This document shows positions 44,275 through 53,102 of a stretch of 64,000 nucleotides of DNA, in pieces (within the stretch, counting starts at the first letter, position 1; the number at the start of each line of letters is the position of its first letter). Both the position numbers and the translations under genes were made by a program. The notes under the pieces were generated by a model. It worked only from the letters and a program-made list of their open reading frames with translations. It was not told where the DNA came from and ran no database searches. Source of the stretch: Angustibacter sp. Root456 (lineage in GTDB: Bacteria > Actinomycetota > Actinomycetes > Actinomycetales > Angustibacteraceae); assembly GCF_001426435.1 (NCBI RefSeq), contig NZ_LMER01000001.1, forward strand, positions 258,752 to 322,751, given 5' to 3'.

Positions 44275-45342
44275 ATGAGCCGCCGCCGAACGCACGAGTA
44301 CGACGAGAGCGACGTCCGCGTCCGGCCGTCCAGGCGAGGCACCAGACCGCGCACCAAGGAACGGCCCCGCCACGAGGACGCCGAGACCGGCCTCGTCGTG
44401 GGTGTCGACCGGGGCCGGTACACGACGTTGGTCACCACGGACGGCGCGCACGGAACGGGCGGCGATCACGGTGCGGACGGCGAGCGCACCGTGATCGCGA
44501 TGAAGGCGCGCGAGCTGGGGCGCAAGGGCATCGTCATCGGTGACGAGGTCGCCCTGGTCGGCGACACGAGCGGCGAGCCCGACAGCCTGGCGCGCATCGT
44601 GCGCGTCGAGCCGCGCCGCTCGGTGCTGCGGCGCACCGCTGACGACACCGATCCCTACGAGCGCGTCATCGTCGCCAACGCCGACCAGATGGTGGTCGTC
44701 ACGGCGCTCGCCGAGCCCGAGCCACGGCCGCGCATGGTCGACCGTTGCCTCGTGGCGGCGTACGACGCCGGCCTGCAGCCGCTGCTGGTGCTCACCAAGG
44801 CCGACCTGGCCGACCCCGCGTCGTTCGTCGGCAGCTACGCGCCGCTCGACGTGCCGTACGTCGTGACGCACCGCGAGCCGGACGGCACCATCGTCGGTCT
44901 CGACGCGGTGCGGGAACGGTTGCGCGGCAGGCGAAGTGTGTTCATCGGACACTCCGGGGTCGGCAAGTCGACGCTCGTCAACGCGCTCGTGCCGGACGCC
45001 GACCGGTCCGTCGGCCACGTGAACGAGGTGACCGGTCGAGGCCGCCACACGTCGACGTCGGCCGTCGCGCTCCGGCTGCCCGGACGCGAGGGCTGGGTGA
45101 TCGACACGCCGGGCGTGCGCTCGTTCGGGCTGGCGCACATCGACCTCGCGCGGATCATCAACGCCTTCCCTGACCTCGAGCCCGGCACGGCGGGCTGCCC
45201 GCGCGGCTGCACCCACGACGAACCGGACTGCGCGCTCGACGAGTGGGTCGAGCAGGGGCACGCCGGGCCGGCCGGTCGCTCGCGCCTGGACTCGCTGCGC
45301 CGGGTGCTGCGGGCCCGCTCGGGCACCGAGACCTCGGACTGA
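44275..45342 (+). CDS. rsgA: ribosome small-subunit biogenesis GTPase RsgA
   Basis: A circularly permuted GTPase assisting late 30S maturation. The 355-residue protein has an Arg-rich N-terminal tail, an OB fold, the G4 motif LTKAD ahead of G1 GHSGVGKSTLVNAL, G3 DTPGVRSF, and the C-terminal zinc knuckle CPRGCTHDEPDC. It starts 7 nt after aroA and shares its transcript. Confidence 0.96.
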   Translation: MSRRRTHEYDESDVRVRPSRRGTRPRTKERPRHEDAETGLVVGVDRGRYTTLVTTDGAHGTGGDHGADGERTVIAMKARELGRKGIVIGDEVALVGDTSGEPDSLARIVRVEPRRSVLRRTADDTDPYERVIVANADQMVVVTALAEPEPRPRMVDRCLVAAYDAGLQPLLVLTKADLADPASFVGSYAPLDVPYVVTHREPDGTIVGLDAVRERLRGRRSVFIGHSGVGKSTLVNALVPDADRSVGHVNEVTGRGRHTSTSAVALRLPGREGWVIDTPGVRSFGLAHIDLARIINAFPDLEPGTAGCPRGCTHDEPDCALDEWVEQGHAGPAGRSRLDSLRRVLRARSGTETSD

Positions 45343-45346
45343 GGTC

Positions 45347-45652
45347 TCAGTCGTCGAACAGCACCGTCCCGCCGGTGCGCCAGTAGACGCCGTGCTCGCG
45401 CGACAGGAAGCCCTCGTCGACGAGGTAGCGCCGCAACGCGGCCACGTCGTCGTGGAACGCGCGCAGCAGCGCGTTGACCTCCAGCTCGGAGTACCGCTCC
45501 CCCACCTCGAACACCTGCACGATGCGGTCGAGCACGACGAGGCGCTTGGCGCGGCGGGCGGGGATGCGCCGCAGCCGGCCGTCGTCGTCGACGAACGCCC
45601 GCAGCACCGCCTGCTGCTCGCGCGGGAGCCCGTCGTGGGGAGTCGCAGCCAT
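45347..45652 (-). CDS. DUF2087 domain protein
   Basis: A 101-residue protein with the DUF2087 pattern: a basic segment (RLRRIPARRAKRLVVLDRIVQVFE), YSELEVNALLRAFHDDVAALRRYLVDEGFLSRE, and YWRTGG near the end. The domain resembles a winged helix and is sometimes fused to HTH regulators. ATG 45652 is chosen because TACGGT (45665-45660) lies 7 nt upstream; a GTG at 45670 would place this box inside the gene. It is convergent with rsgA and divergent from hisN. Confidence 0.87.
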   Translation of the reverse strand: MAATPHDGLPREQQAVLRAFVDDDGRLRRIPARRAKRLVVLDRIVQVFEVGERYSELEVNALLRAFHDDVAALRRYLVDEGFLSREHGVYWRTGGTVLFDD

Positions 45653-45659
45653 GTCGACC

Positions 45660-45691
45660 ACCGTAACCACCGGGGCCCGTCACGGTAGGTT
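45660..45691. promoter_or_regulatory. divergent leaderless promoters of the DUF2087 gene and hisN
   Basis: TACGGT on the minus strand (45665-45660) is 7 nt from ATG 45652, and TAGGTT on the plus strand (45686-45691) is 6 nt from GTG 45698. The two start codons are 45 bp apart and neither has a ribosome-binding site. Confidence 0.75.
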
Positions 45692-45697
45692 GCGGAC

Positions 45698-46477
45698 GTG
45701 CCCTCCTACGACGACGACCTCCGCCTGGCGCACGTGATCGCCGACCAGGTCGACGGGCTCACCATGGACCGCTTCCGCGCGGGCGACCTCGAGGTCGACA
45801 CCAAGCCCGACCTCACGCCGGTCTCCGACGCCGACGTCCGCGCCGAGGAGCTCGTGCGCTCGCAGCTCAAGCGCACCCGGCCACGCGACGCGGTGGTCGG
45901 CGAGGAGCTCGAGACCACCGGCCACGGCCAGCGGCGCTGGGTGATCGACCCGATCGACGGCACCAAGAACTTCGTGCGCGGCGTCCCGGTGTGGGCGACC
46001 CTCATCGCGCTCGTCGACGACGGCGAGCCCGTGGTGGGTCTGGTGTCGGCGCCGGCCCTGCAGCGCCGCTGGTGGGCCGCCACCGGGTCGGGCGCCTGGA
46101 CCGGACGCAGCCTGTCGCAGGCCACGCGCATCAGCGTCTCGCGCGTCCCGTCGGTGCGGGACGCCTCGCTGTCGTACTCGAGCCTGGGGGGCTGGGAGCA
46201 GCTCGACCGGCTCGAGCCGTTCCTGGACCTGACCCGTCTGTGCTGGCGTACGCGCGCGTACGGCGACTTCTGGTCGTACATGCTCGTCGCCGAGGGGGCC
46301 GTCGACATCGCCTGCGAGCCCGAGCTCGCCGTGCACGACATGGCCGCGCTCGTGCCGATCGTCACCGAGGCAGGCGGGCGCTTCACCAGCCTGGACGGCG
46401 AACCTGGGCCCTGGGGAGGCAACGCCGTCGCCACCAACGGGCTGCTGCACGACGAGGTGCTCGCCGTCCTGCGCTAG
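45698..46477 (+). CDS. hisN: histidinol-phosphatase (inositol monophosphatase family)
   Basis: A 259-residue Mg-dependent phosphatase of the IMPase family. Metal-site motifs are [21 protein letters not shown] and the C-terminal [17 protein letters not shown]. Sequence and length match the actinobacterial HisN group, which dephosphorylates L-histidinol phosphate; inositol-1-phosphatase activity is the alternative. The message is predicted leaderless. Confidence 0.88.
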   Translation: MPSYDDDLRLAHVIADQVDGLTMDRFRAGDLEVDTKPDLTPVSDADVRAEELVRSQLKRTRPRDAVVGEELETTGHGQRRWVIDPIDGTKNFVRGVPVWATLIALVDDGEPVVGLVSAPALQRRWWAATGSGAWTGRSLSQATRISVSRVPSVRDASLSYSSLGGWEQLDRLEPFLDLTRLCWRTRAYGDFWSYMLVAEGAVDIACEPELAVHDMAALVPIVTEAGGRFTSLDGEPGPWGGNAVATNGLLHDEVLAVLR

Positions 46478-46505
46478 CGGTGGCTCCGGTGGCCCCGCGC
46501 CAGGC

Positions 46506-47747
46506 TCAGCCCGCGTGCACGTCGACCCGTGCCAGCGACCGCACGCTGCGGCTGCACAGCGCCGCCCCCACCGCGACGAGCACCACCGCAGCGCAGCCGA
46601 TCAGCGTCGGCTCGAGGCCCAGCCGGCTCGCGAGGGGGCCTACGGCCACCTCACCCAGAGGGATCGCGACGAACGACCCCACCGCGTCGTAGGAGTACAC
46701 ACGCGCCAGCCGGTCGGGCGGGACGTGCTGCTGCAACGAGACGTCCCAGGCGATGCCGAACTGCTCGAGGGCGAATCCGGCGAGGAACATCGTTGCCGCG
46801 ACCACGGCCCAGCTCGGCGAGACGCCGAGCGCCAGCAGGGGCAGCGCCCAGGTGAGCCCCAGGGCGGTGCCCCACCGCAGGGCGTACCGCGGCTGCCAGC
46901 GCAGCGCGATCAGGCCGCCGACCACCATGCCGACCGTGCCGACCGCGAGCGCCAGACCCCAGCCGCGGCGTCCGAACGAGGCGTCGGCGACCGCCGGGCC
47001 GAGCACCACGACGCCCCCGGTGTAGGCCGCGTTCCCCGCCATGGCCATCAGCACGACGACCCACACCCACTGCCGGCTGACGAACTCGCCCCATCCCTCG
47101 CGCAGCTGAGCCAAGGTGCTCGTGGACTCCTCCGCCACCCGCGGCACGTCGGGGACGCGGATCATCGCGAAGCAGACGGCAGAGACCGCGAACGTCGCGG
47201 CGTCCACGGCGATGCCCCAGCCCGGGCCGACCGCGGCCACGAGCGCACCGCCGATCGCAGCGCCGCCGACGGTCGCGCTGTTGATGGCCAGCCGCAGCAC
47301 GGCGTTGGCCTGGCGCACCACGGCCGCAGGCACCGTCTGCGGCGTCAGCGCCGCGGACGCCGGGAAGGCCATGGCCGCGACAGCGCCGTTGACGGCGCTG
47401 AGCAGCATGAGCAGCCCGACGGTGGCCGTGCCGGTGAGCACCAGGGCCGCCACTGCGGCCTGGGTGATCGCGGCCGCGACCGCCGAGCCGCGAAGCACCA
47501 TGGCCCGCGGCAGACGGTCGGCGACGACGCCTCCGAAGAGCAGCAGCGCGACGTTCGTCGCCGACCGCGCGCCGACGACCAGGCCCAGATCGCTCACCGA
47601 GCCCGTGAGGTCGAGGACGGCGAAGGCGAGCGCCACGGGGGCGATCGCGTTGCCGAGGAAGTTGGCGAACCGTCCACCCAGCAGCCAGCGGAAGTCCCTG
47701 TGCCGCAACGGTGCTAGTGCACCGGGCGGCTCCACCGAAGTGGTCAC
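46506..47747 (-). CDS. MFS transporter (enterobactin-exporter-like group)
   Basis: A 413-residue major facilitator protein with about 12 helices. LRHRDFRWLLGGRFANFLGNAIAPVALAF and GVVADRLPRAMVLRGS are the first helix and the loop 2-3 signature of the MFS_3/EntS-like group. GTG 47747 overlaps the stop of the upstream HTH regulator by 4 bp, so the pump is co-expressed with its likely regulator. Substrate unknown. Confidence 0.9.
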   Translation of the reverse strand: MTTSVEPPGALAPLRHRDFRWLLGGRFANFLGNAIAPVALAFAVLDLTGSVSDLGLVVGARSATNVALLLFGGVVADRLPRAMVLRGSAVAAAITQAAVAALVLTGTATVGLLMLLSAVNGAVAAMAFPASAALTPQTVPAAVVRQANAVLRLAINSATVGGAAIGGALVAAVGPGWGIAVDAATFAVSAVCFAMIRVPDVPRVAEESTSTLAQLREGWGEFVSRQWVWVVVLMAMAGNAAYTGGVVVLGPAVADASFGRRGWGLALAVGTVGMVVGGLIALRWQPRYALRWGTALGLTWALPLLALGVSPSWAVVAATMFLAGFALEQFGIAWDVSLQQHVPPDRLARVYSYDAVGSFVAIPLGEVAVGPLASRLGLEPTLIGCAAVVLVAVGAALCSRSVRSLARVDVHAG

Positions 47748-48262
47748 GGCGCCTCCTGCCTCATGGCGAACAGCGAGACGGTGGCGCTCGTGCGCACGGT
47801 GCCCTGCTCGCGGGGCGGCCGCGCTGCCGCGTGCAGGTCGGTCATGGCCGCGGTGACCCGGTCGCAGACGTCGCGCCAGACCTCCGGTGGCACCCACAGC
47901 TCGGCGTCCGCCATGGGCGCCGGGACGCGGGGCTGCCGCAGCGCGGTGCGCCGCTGGAGCTCCGTGGCGAGCGCCGCTGCCAGCAGGACGTGGTCGCCGT
48001 CGCCCGCGCCGGCCAGGGGCTGGTCGGTGGTCGCCACGTGGCGGTAGCGGCGAGCGCGCCCCCCGCGCACGCTCACCTCCTCGACGACGTCGAGCAGGCC
48101 TGCGGCGTGCAGCTGGCGGAGGTGGTAGCTGGCGTTGGCCTGCGTGCCACCGAGCTCACGGGCCACTTCGGCGGCGCTGAGGGCGGTGCCGGTGAGCAGC
48201 GACAGCATGCGCAGGCGCAACGGGTGCGCCAGCGCACGCAGCCCTTCGGTCTGGTCGTCCAC
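47744..48262 (-). CDS. ArsR-like winged-helix regulator of the MFS gene
   Basis: A 172-residue regulator. VDDQTEGLRALAHPLRLRMLSLL opens the ArsR-type domain, with ANASYHLRQLHAAGLL as recognition helix and a wing RGGRARRYRHV. The start is GTG 48262: a clear promoter lies just upstream, and an in-frame ATG at 48316 would place that promoter inside the gene. The C-terminal half is of unknown fold. No metal-binding cysteines are present, so a metal sensor is unlikely. It is co-transcribed with the MFS pump. Confidence 0.88.
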   Translation of the reverse strand: MDDQTEGLRALAHPLRLRMLSLLTGTALSAAEVARELGGTQANASYHLRQLHAAGLLDVVEEVSVRGGRARRYRHVATTDQPLAGAGDGDHVLLAAALATELQRRTALRQPRVPAPMADAELWVPPEVWRDVCDRVTAAMTDLHAAARPPREQGTVRTSATVSLFAMRQEAP

Positions 48263-48268
48263 GCCGGC

Positions 48269-48297
48269 AGTCTGGTGCCCGAGATGCTGACCGTCAA
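48269..48297 (-). promoter_or_regulatory. leaderless promoter of the ArsR-like/MFS operon
   Basis: On the minus strand TTGACG (48297-48292), a 17-nt spacer and CAGACT (48274-48269), 6 nt before GTG 48262. This is one of the best -35 boxes in the window. Confidence 0.75.
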
Positions 48298-48421
48298 ACA
48301 GGTATTTGGAGGTCATGGGCAGGGGACGAATACGAACAACTCACCACCTACGGGCGCCACGCCGACCGTGAATGTGCGGTGAGGGCTCGGGTCCGCGTCG
48401 CGGACGGCCGATGATGGGGGC

Positions 48422-49987
48422 ATGACGTTGTCCGCGACCGCTGCGCGAGTGATGAGCCTCGCGCAGGACGGCCACACCGACGACGCCATCGCCTTGTCGC
48501 AGTCGGCCTTGGAGGGCGCTGCCACGTCGCCCGCCCTCGAGCAGGCCGGCCTCTGGTACGCCATCGCGGTCACCGAGCACGTCCGCGGTGACGGGTCGGC
48601 GCAGATCGCCGCGGCCGACCGGTGCCTGGAGCTCGCCGAGGCGGCCGCTGAGCCCGGCTGGGCGGCCAACGCGCTGTCGATGCGCGCGATGGCCCAGGCC
48701 CGCTCGGGCGCCGTCGAGGGTGCCCTGATCGACCTGGCCCGCAGCGAGGTCGCCCTCGCCGCCTGTGACGACCTCGCCTTGCGCAACTGGGCCCACACGG
48801 GGCTCGGCTACTGCTACCTGGAGCTGCGGCTCTACGAGCTGGCTCAGCCGCACTTCGAGGCCGCAGTGCGCATACCCGCCAGCCCGATCCCGCTCGTCGA
48901 GGCCACCACCATCGACCTGATGAACCTCGCCGAGATGTACCTGCGGTGGGCCGACGAGCTCGAGCGCGTCGACCCGGCGCACGCCGACGTCGTCCAGCAC
49001 CGCACGGTCGGCCACCAGCACGCTGCGGCCGCGGTCGCGGAGGCTCGGCGCGTGGGCGCCGCGAGCTTCGAGGCCAGCTGCGAGGCGATGGAGCTGTGCT
49101 CTCGACCACTCACCGACGCCACTGCCTCGCTCGAGGAACTTCGCACGGCGCTGGCCAGCCCTCTGCACCGCGCGCACCAGGGCGGGCGGGCATCGGTCGG
49201 CACCGCGTTGGCGCGCGTGCTGTGGGAGCTGGGCGATCGCTCGGAGGCCCTCGACGTCGCCCACGAGGCGGCCCGCGACTCCGAGGTGGCCGGTGACTGG
49301 CAGGTCGCCGCCAGCGCCCGGTGGCTCCTCGTCGAGCTGGAGGCCGCCGCCGACGTCCCCGGCGCCACTGCCGGACGCGCCTACGGGCAGCTGCTCTCCC
49401 GAGTGCTGTGGCAACAACGGTTGAGCACCCTCCAGGGTGCCCGCGCGGCACTGGACGTCGAGCGCCTGCGCCGCGACAACGAGATCGCCGTGCGGGCCGC
49501 CGCGGAGGACCCGCTCACCGGCGTCGGCAACCGTCGCGCCCTCACCGAGGCGCTGCACGCCGCCGAGGTGGGCGCCCAGGTAGAGGTCGGCCGGGCACCG
49601 ACGAGCCTGCTGCTCATCGACCTCGACGCCTTCAAGGCGATCAACGACCGGCACGGTCACGTGGTCGGCGACGAGGTGCTGCGGGCTGTCGCCGTGGCCC
49701 TGCGGTCGGTAGCGCGGGCCCATGACACGGTCGTGCGGCTCGGCGGCGACGAGTTCGTCGTGCTCGCCGCCGGTGCGGACGCCGCAGCCGGCCAGCTGCT
49801 CGCCGAGCGGGCGACGCGCGCCATCGCGGCGATCCGCATCGACTCGCCCGCCGGCCCGCTGTCGCTGCGCGCGAGCGTGGGCGTGGCGACCACTGCCGAC
49901 GGCGTCGAGGTCGGCGACCTGCTCGAGCGCGCGGACGCCGCGATGTACGCGGTGAAGGGCCGCGCGTCCCAGAGACGGGGCGCGTGA
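48422..49987 (+). CDS. diguanylate cyclase with TPR-like N-terminal domain
   Basis: A 521-residue soluble protein. Residues about 1-340 are helical repeats of TPR type (LWYAIAVTEHVRGDG; NWAHTGLGYCYLELRLYELAQPHFEAA). The GGDEF domain begins DPLTGVGNRRALTEAL; the active site is GGDEFVVLA, and the inhibitory I-site RAHD lies exactly five residues before it, so product feedback is expected. No membrane segment is present. It makes c-di-GMP, the substrate of the HD-GYP protein 9 kb away. A methyltransferase overlaps at its 3' end. Confidence 0.93.
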   Translation: MTLSATAARVMSLAQDGHTDDAIALSQSALEGAATSPALEQAGLWYAIAVTEHVRGDGSAQIAAADRCLELAEAAAEPGWAANALSMRAMAQARSGAVEGALIDLARSEVALAACDDLALRNWAHTGLGYCYLELRLYELAQPHFEAAVRIPASPIPLVEATTIDLMNLAEMYLRWADELERVDPAHADVVQHRTVGHQHAAAAVAEARRVGAASFEASCEAMELCSRPLTDATASLEELRTALASPLHRAHQGGRASVGTALARVLWELGDRSEALDVAHEAARDSEVAGDWQVAASARWLLVELEAAADVPGATAGRAYGQLLSRVLWQQRLSTLQGARAALDVERLRRDNEIAVRAAAEDPLTGVGNRRALTEALHAAEVGAQVEVGRAPTSLLLIDLDAFKAINDRHGHVVGDEVLRAVAVALRSVARAHDTVVRLGGDEFVVLAAGADAAAGQLLAERATRAIAAIRIDSPAGPLSLRASVGVATTADGVEVGDLLERADAAMYAVKGRASQRRGA

Positions 49988-50610
49988 GCTTCGACCACCC
50001 GCGGTTCGCGCAGCGGTACACCGAGCTCGCCCAGCACGCGGAGCAGCGTGGGCAGGCCGAGGTGCGCCGTGAGCTGGTGGCGTCGGCGCACGGCGTGGTC
50101 ATCGAGGTGGGGGCCGGGCACGGCCTGACGTTCGCGCACTACCCGCCGGCGGTCCGCGGGGTCGTGGCCGTCGAGCCGGAGTCGACGCTGCGAGTCCACG
50201 CGCACCAGGCCTCAGCGCAGGCGCCGGTGCCGGTCGCGGTCGTGGCCGGCGACGCGCAGCACCTGCCCCTGGCCACCGGCAGCGTCGACGTCGTCGTCTT
50301 CTCGCTCGTGCTCTGCTCGGTGCGCGACCCTGGGGTGGCCTTCGCCGAGGCGGTGCGCGTGCTGCGCCCCGGCGGCTCGGTGCTGGTGTACGAGCACGTC
50401 CGGTCGCAGCGGCTGGTGGTGGGTGCGCTGGAGCGGCTCGTGACGCCGATGTGGTCGCGGTTGGCCGCCGGGTGCCACCTCGACCGCGACCCGCTCGCGA
50501 CGGCGACCGCCGCAGGGCTCAGCGTCGAGGAGGCGCGCCGCTTCGGCTTCTCCCCCGGCCCTGGCCTGCCCCGCGTCTCGCACGTCCTCGCCCGAGCCCG
50601 CCGTCAGTAG
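49984..50610 (+). CDS. class I SAM-dependent methyltransferase
   Basis: A 208-residue methyltransferase of the Methyltransf_11 (UbiE-like) group. Motif I is VIEVGAGHGLTF, the acidic residue ends VVAVEPE, VAGDAQHLPLATGSVDVVV is motif II-III, and EAVRVLRPGGSVLVYEH is the post-motif. The GTG start overlaps the GGDEF gene stop by 4 bp. The substrate is unknown. Confidence 0.9.
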   Translation: MSFDHPRFAQRYTELAQHAEQRGQAEVRRELVASAHGVVIEVGAGHGLTFAHYPPAVRGVVAVEPESTLRVHAHQASAQAPVPVAVVAGDAQHLPLATGSVDVVVFSLVLCSVRDPGVAFAEAVRVLRPGGSVLVYEHVRSQRLVVGALERLVTPMWSRLAAGCHLDRDPLATATAAGLSVEEARRFGFSPGPGLPRVSHVLARARRQ

Positions 50611-50658
50611 CGTCGCCGCCACGCGCTGACGGAGCCCTGTCGCTGCCCCCTCCTCGCT

Positions 50659-50877
50659 CGTGATCATGCACGCCAGCGCACCGGCATCGCCGGAATCCTC
50701 GGCATCCAAACCCCCGGCGTCCCGCCGTCTGGCGCGGGGGCACCCCGTTGCACTGTGATGCGAGCTGGGTGCCCCCGTTGCCATCGAGAGCTGGAGTGAT
50801 CCTCCCCAGGGGTGCGCTGGCGTGCATGATCACGGGCGGGGAGAGGGCGGAGAGGTGCGCTGGCGTGCATGATCACG
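50659..50877. repeat. cluster of palindromic intergenic repeats (TGATCATGCACG family), MITE-like
   Basis: Three perfect 24-bp copies of one unit occur in 219 bp. Copy 1 (50659-50682) reads CGTGATCATGCACGCCAGCG plus CACC; copies 2 (50811-50834) and 3 (50854-50877) are exact reverse complements. Copies 1 and 2 are perfect terminal inverted repeats around 128 bp, which also contains a perfect 10-bp inverted repeat (GGGGGCACCC at 50736-50745 with GGGTGCCCCC at 50767-50776). Copies 2 and 3 with the following GGCGGGGAGAG make a 35-bp direct repeat with a 43-bp period. No coding capacity is seen. The rest of the 440-bp gap (50611-51051) holds only this cluster and the padR promoter region. Confidence 0.88.
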
Positions 50878-50990
50878 GGCGGGGAGAGCGGGTCGGTGGA
50901 CGTCGGTGGACGTCGGGGGGTCGGGGACGCGGGACGCCCGACGCCGGACGCCGAGCCGTCGCCGTCATTCCGCGTCGGGCGACGGCGCGC

Positions 50991-51011
50991 TAATATTCCT
51001 CCCGGAATATT
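50991..51011 (+). promoter_or_regulatory. -10 box and operator of the padR-MFS operon
   Basis: TAATAT (50991-50996) is a strong -10 box. It overlaps AATATTCC-N4-GGAATATT (50992-51011), a perfect 8-bp inverted repeat that is strikingly A/T-rich here. A repressor bound there would block the promoter; the PadR protein encoded next is the obvious candidate. Confidence 0.75.
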
Positions 51012-51051
51012 CGGGCAGGTGTACTCCGCCTGGAGCATCGAGGAGGTCGGC

Positions 51052-51627
51052 GTGGCCGGTGCCCTGACGCCGCTGGCGGTGTCGGTCCTCGCCCTGCTCG
51101 CCGAGCGGGCCATGCACCCGTACGAGATGTACCAGCTCCTGCTCGACCGCCACGAGGACGAGCTGGTGAAGGTCCGGCCCGGCTCGCTCTACCACACGGT
51201 CGAGCGCCTGGACGGCCTCGGCCACGTGCGCGCCTGCGGCACCGAGCGATCGGGCAACCGGCCCGAGCGCACGACCTACGAGATCACCTCGACCGGCCGG
51301 GCCGCCTTGCGCTGGCGGCTGCTGGAGATGCTGAACGCCCCGGTCAACGAGTACCCCGAGTTCCCGGTCGCGCTCAGCGAGTCCCACAACCTGCCAGCCG
51401 ACCAGGTCGTCAACCAGCTCACCGACCGCGTCCACGCGCTCGAGGGCGAGATCGACCGGCTCACCGACTTCATCGACCAGGCACGCGCCGACGACGTCCC
51501 CGAGACCTACTGGTGCGCAGCCGACTACCTGCGCGCCGTCCAGCGCGCCGAACGCGACTGGATCGCCACCCTCATCCACCGACTCGAGCACCAGGAGCTG
51601 GCATGGCCACACCACAGCAAGAGCTGA
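51052..51627 (+). CDS. PadR family transcriptional regulator of an MFS efflux pump
   Basis: A 191-residue PadR protein with a C-terminal helical domain (PadR plus Vir_act_alpha_C layout). ALTPLAVSVLALLAERAMHPYEMYQLL and PGSLYHTVERLDGLGHV form the winged helix; HALEGEIDRLTDFIDQA is the dimerising coil. The start is GTG 51052 with GAGGAGG upstream; longer frames run through the operator. The downstream MFS gene overlaps by 25 bp. Confidence 0.92.
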   Translation: MAGALTPLAVSVLALLAERAMHPYEMYQLLLDRHEDELVKVRPGSLYHTVERLDGLGHVRACGTERSGNRPERTTYEITSTGRAALRWRLLEMLNAPVNEYPEFPVALSESHNLPADQVVNQLTDRVHALEGEIDRLTDFIDQARADDVPETYWCAADYLRAVQRAERDWIATLIHRLEHQELAWPHHSKS

Positions 51628-53102
51628 ACCCCTGGCCGGCGCTGTGGGCGCTCGTGCTCGGGTTCTTCATGATCCTCGTCGACTCCACGATCGTGTCGGT
51701 GGCAACGCCCGCGATCATGAGCGGCCTGCACGCCGACGTCAACGCCGTCGTCTGGGTCACGAGCGCCTACCTGCTCGCCTACGCGGTGCCGCTGCTCGTC
51801 ACCGGCCGGTTGGGTGACCGCATCGGCCCGAAGCACCTCTACCTCACCGGGCTCACCGTGTTCACCCTCGCCTCGCTGTGGTGCGGGCTCACCGGCACGA
51901 TCGGTCAGCTCATCGTGGCGCGGGTCTTCCAGGGCTTGGGCGCCGCCATGATGACGCCGCAGACCATGGCCGTCATCACCCGGACGTTCCCCGCCCACCA
52001 GCGTGGGCAGGCCATGTCGCTGTGGGGTGCCGTGGCCGGCGTGGCGACGCTCGTCGGACCCATCCTCGGCGGGGTGCTCGTCGACGGGCTCGGCTGGGAG
52101 TGGATCTTCTTCATCAACGTGCCGGTCGGTGTCGTCGGCTTCGTGCTGGCCTGGCGCCTCGTGCCGACTCTGGAGACGCACGCCCACCGGTTCGACCTGC
52201 TCGGGGTGGCGCTCAGCGCCGTCGGCATGTTCCTCATCGTCTTCGGCATCCAGGAGGGCGAGTCCTACCACTGGGGCACGATCACCGGCCCGATCTCCGT
52301 GTGGCGCCTGATCATCGCCGGCGTCGTCGTCGTGGCCCTCTTCCTGTGGTGGCAGGCGAAGCAACGCGGTGAGCCGCTGCTGCCCCTGGGCCTGTTCGCC
52401 GACCGCAACTTCTCCCTCGCCAACGTGGCCATCACGGCGATCGGGTTCACCATCACGGCGATGGCGTTCCCGCTCATGCTGTACGCGCAGCTGGTGAAGG
52501 GGCTCAGCCCCACGCGCTCGGCGCTGCTGCTCGTGCCGATGGCCGTGCTCTCCGGCGTGCTGGCGCCGTTCGTCGGGCGCCTCACCGACCGCGTGCACCC
52601 CCGCTACGTGGCCGGCGTCGGGCTGCTCGCTCTGCCGGTGTCACTGGTGTGGCTCAGCCTCACCATGACGCCGGACGTCGCGATCTGGCGTCTGCTGCTG
52701 CCGATCTCGCTGCTGGGCGTCGCGAACGGCTTCATGTGGGCACCGGTCGGTTCCACCGCCACCCGCAACCTGCCGATGCGGCAGGCCGGTGCGGGCGCCG
52801 GCGTCTACAACACGACCCGGCAGGTCGGTGCGGTGCTCGGCAGCGCGGCCATCGCCGCCCTCATGCTGTCGCGGCTCATGGCTGAGCTGCCAGGTGGCGC
52901 AGGAGGCCGCACGGGCGCCTTGTCGCCGGGCACGCACCTCCCGCCCGCGCTGCGCGACGGTTTCGCCTCGGCGATGGCGCAGTCGCTGCTGCTGCCCGCA
53001 GCCGTGTCGGTGATCGGCCTGGTCGCGGTGCTCCTGTTCGCCGCACCTGGCCACCTCCGGCGGGAGTCACCCGCTGTGGTCGAGCCGGCGACGGCCGGCT
53101 AG
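51603..53102 (+). CDS. DHA2 family (14-helix) MFS drug efflux transporter
   Basis: A 499-residue EmrB/QacA-type transporter with about 14 helices. LGFFMILVDSTIVSVATPAIMSGLHAD is the DHA2 motif D1 region, GRLGDRIGPKHLY is motif A, and VGPILGGVLVDGLGWEWIFFINVPVG is motif C and its loop. AGGAG precedes the ATG, which lies inside the end of padR. A drug or toxic-compound inducer of PadR is inferred. The stop overlaps the thpR stop on the other strand (CTAG). Confidence 0.93.
   Translation: MATPQQELNPWPALWALVLGFFMILVDSTIVSVATPAIMSGLHADVNAVVWVTSAYLLAYAVPLLVTGRLGDRIGPKHLYLTGLTVFTLASLWCGLTGTIGQLIVARVFQGLGAAMMTPQTMAVITRTFPAHQRGQAMSLWGAVAGVATLVGPILGGVLVDGLGWEWIFFINVPVGVVGFVLAWRLVPTLETHAHRFDLLGVALSAVGMFLIVFGIQEGESYHWGTITGPISVWRLIIAGVVVVALFLWWQAKQRGEPLLPLGLFADRNFSLANVAITAIGFTITAMAFPLMLYAQLVKGLSPTRSALLLVPMAVLSGVLAPFVGRLTDRVHPRYVAGVGLLALPVSLVWLSLTMTPDVAIWRLLLPISLLGVANGFMWAPVGSTATRNLPMRQAGAGAGVYNTTRQVGAVLGSAAIAALMLSRLMAELPGGAGGRTGALSPGTHLPPALRDGFASAMAQSLLLPAAVSVIGLVAVLLFAAPGHLRRESPAVVEPATAG

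Noticed and set aside
48263-48316. 18-residue N-terminal extension of the ArsR-like regulator
   Set aside because: It contains the operon's own -35 and -10 boxes; the leaderless GTG 48262 fits better.
50748-50993. 81-codon frame over the repeat cluster
   Set aside because: It translates the palindromic repeats themselves, giving repeated ACMITGG and GVHDHG, and has no ribosome-binding site.
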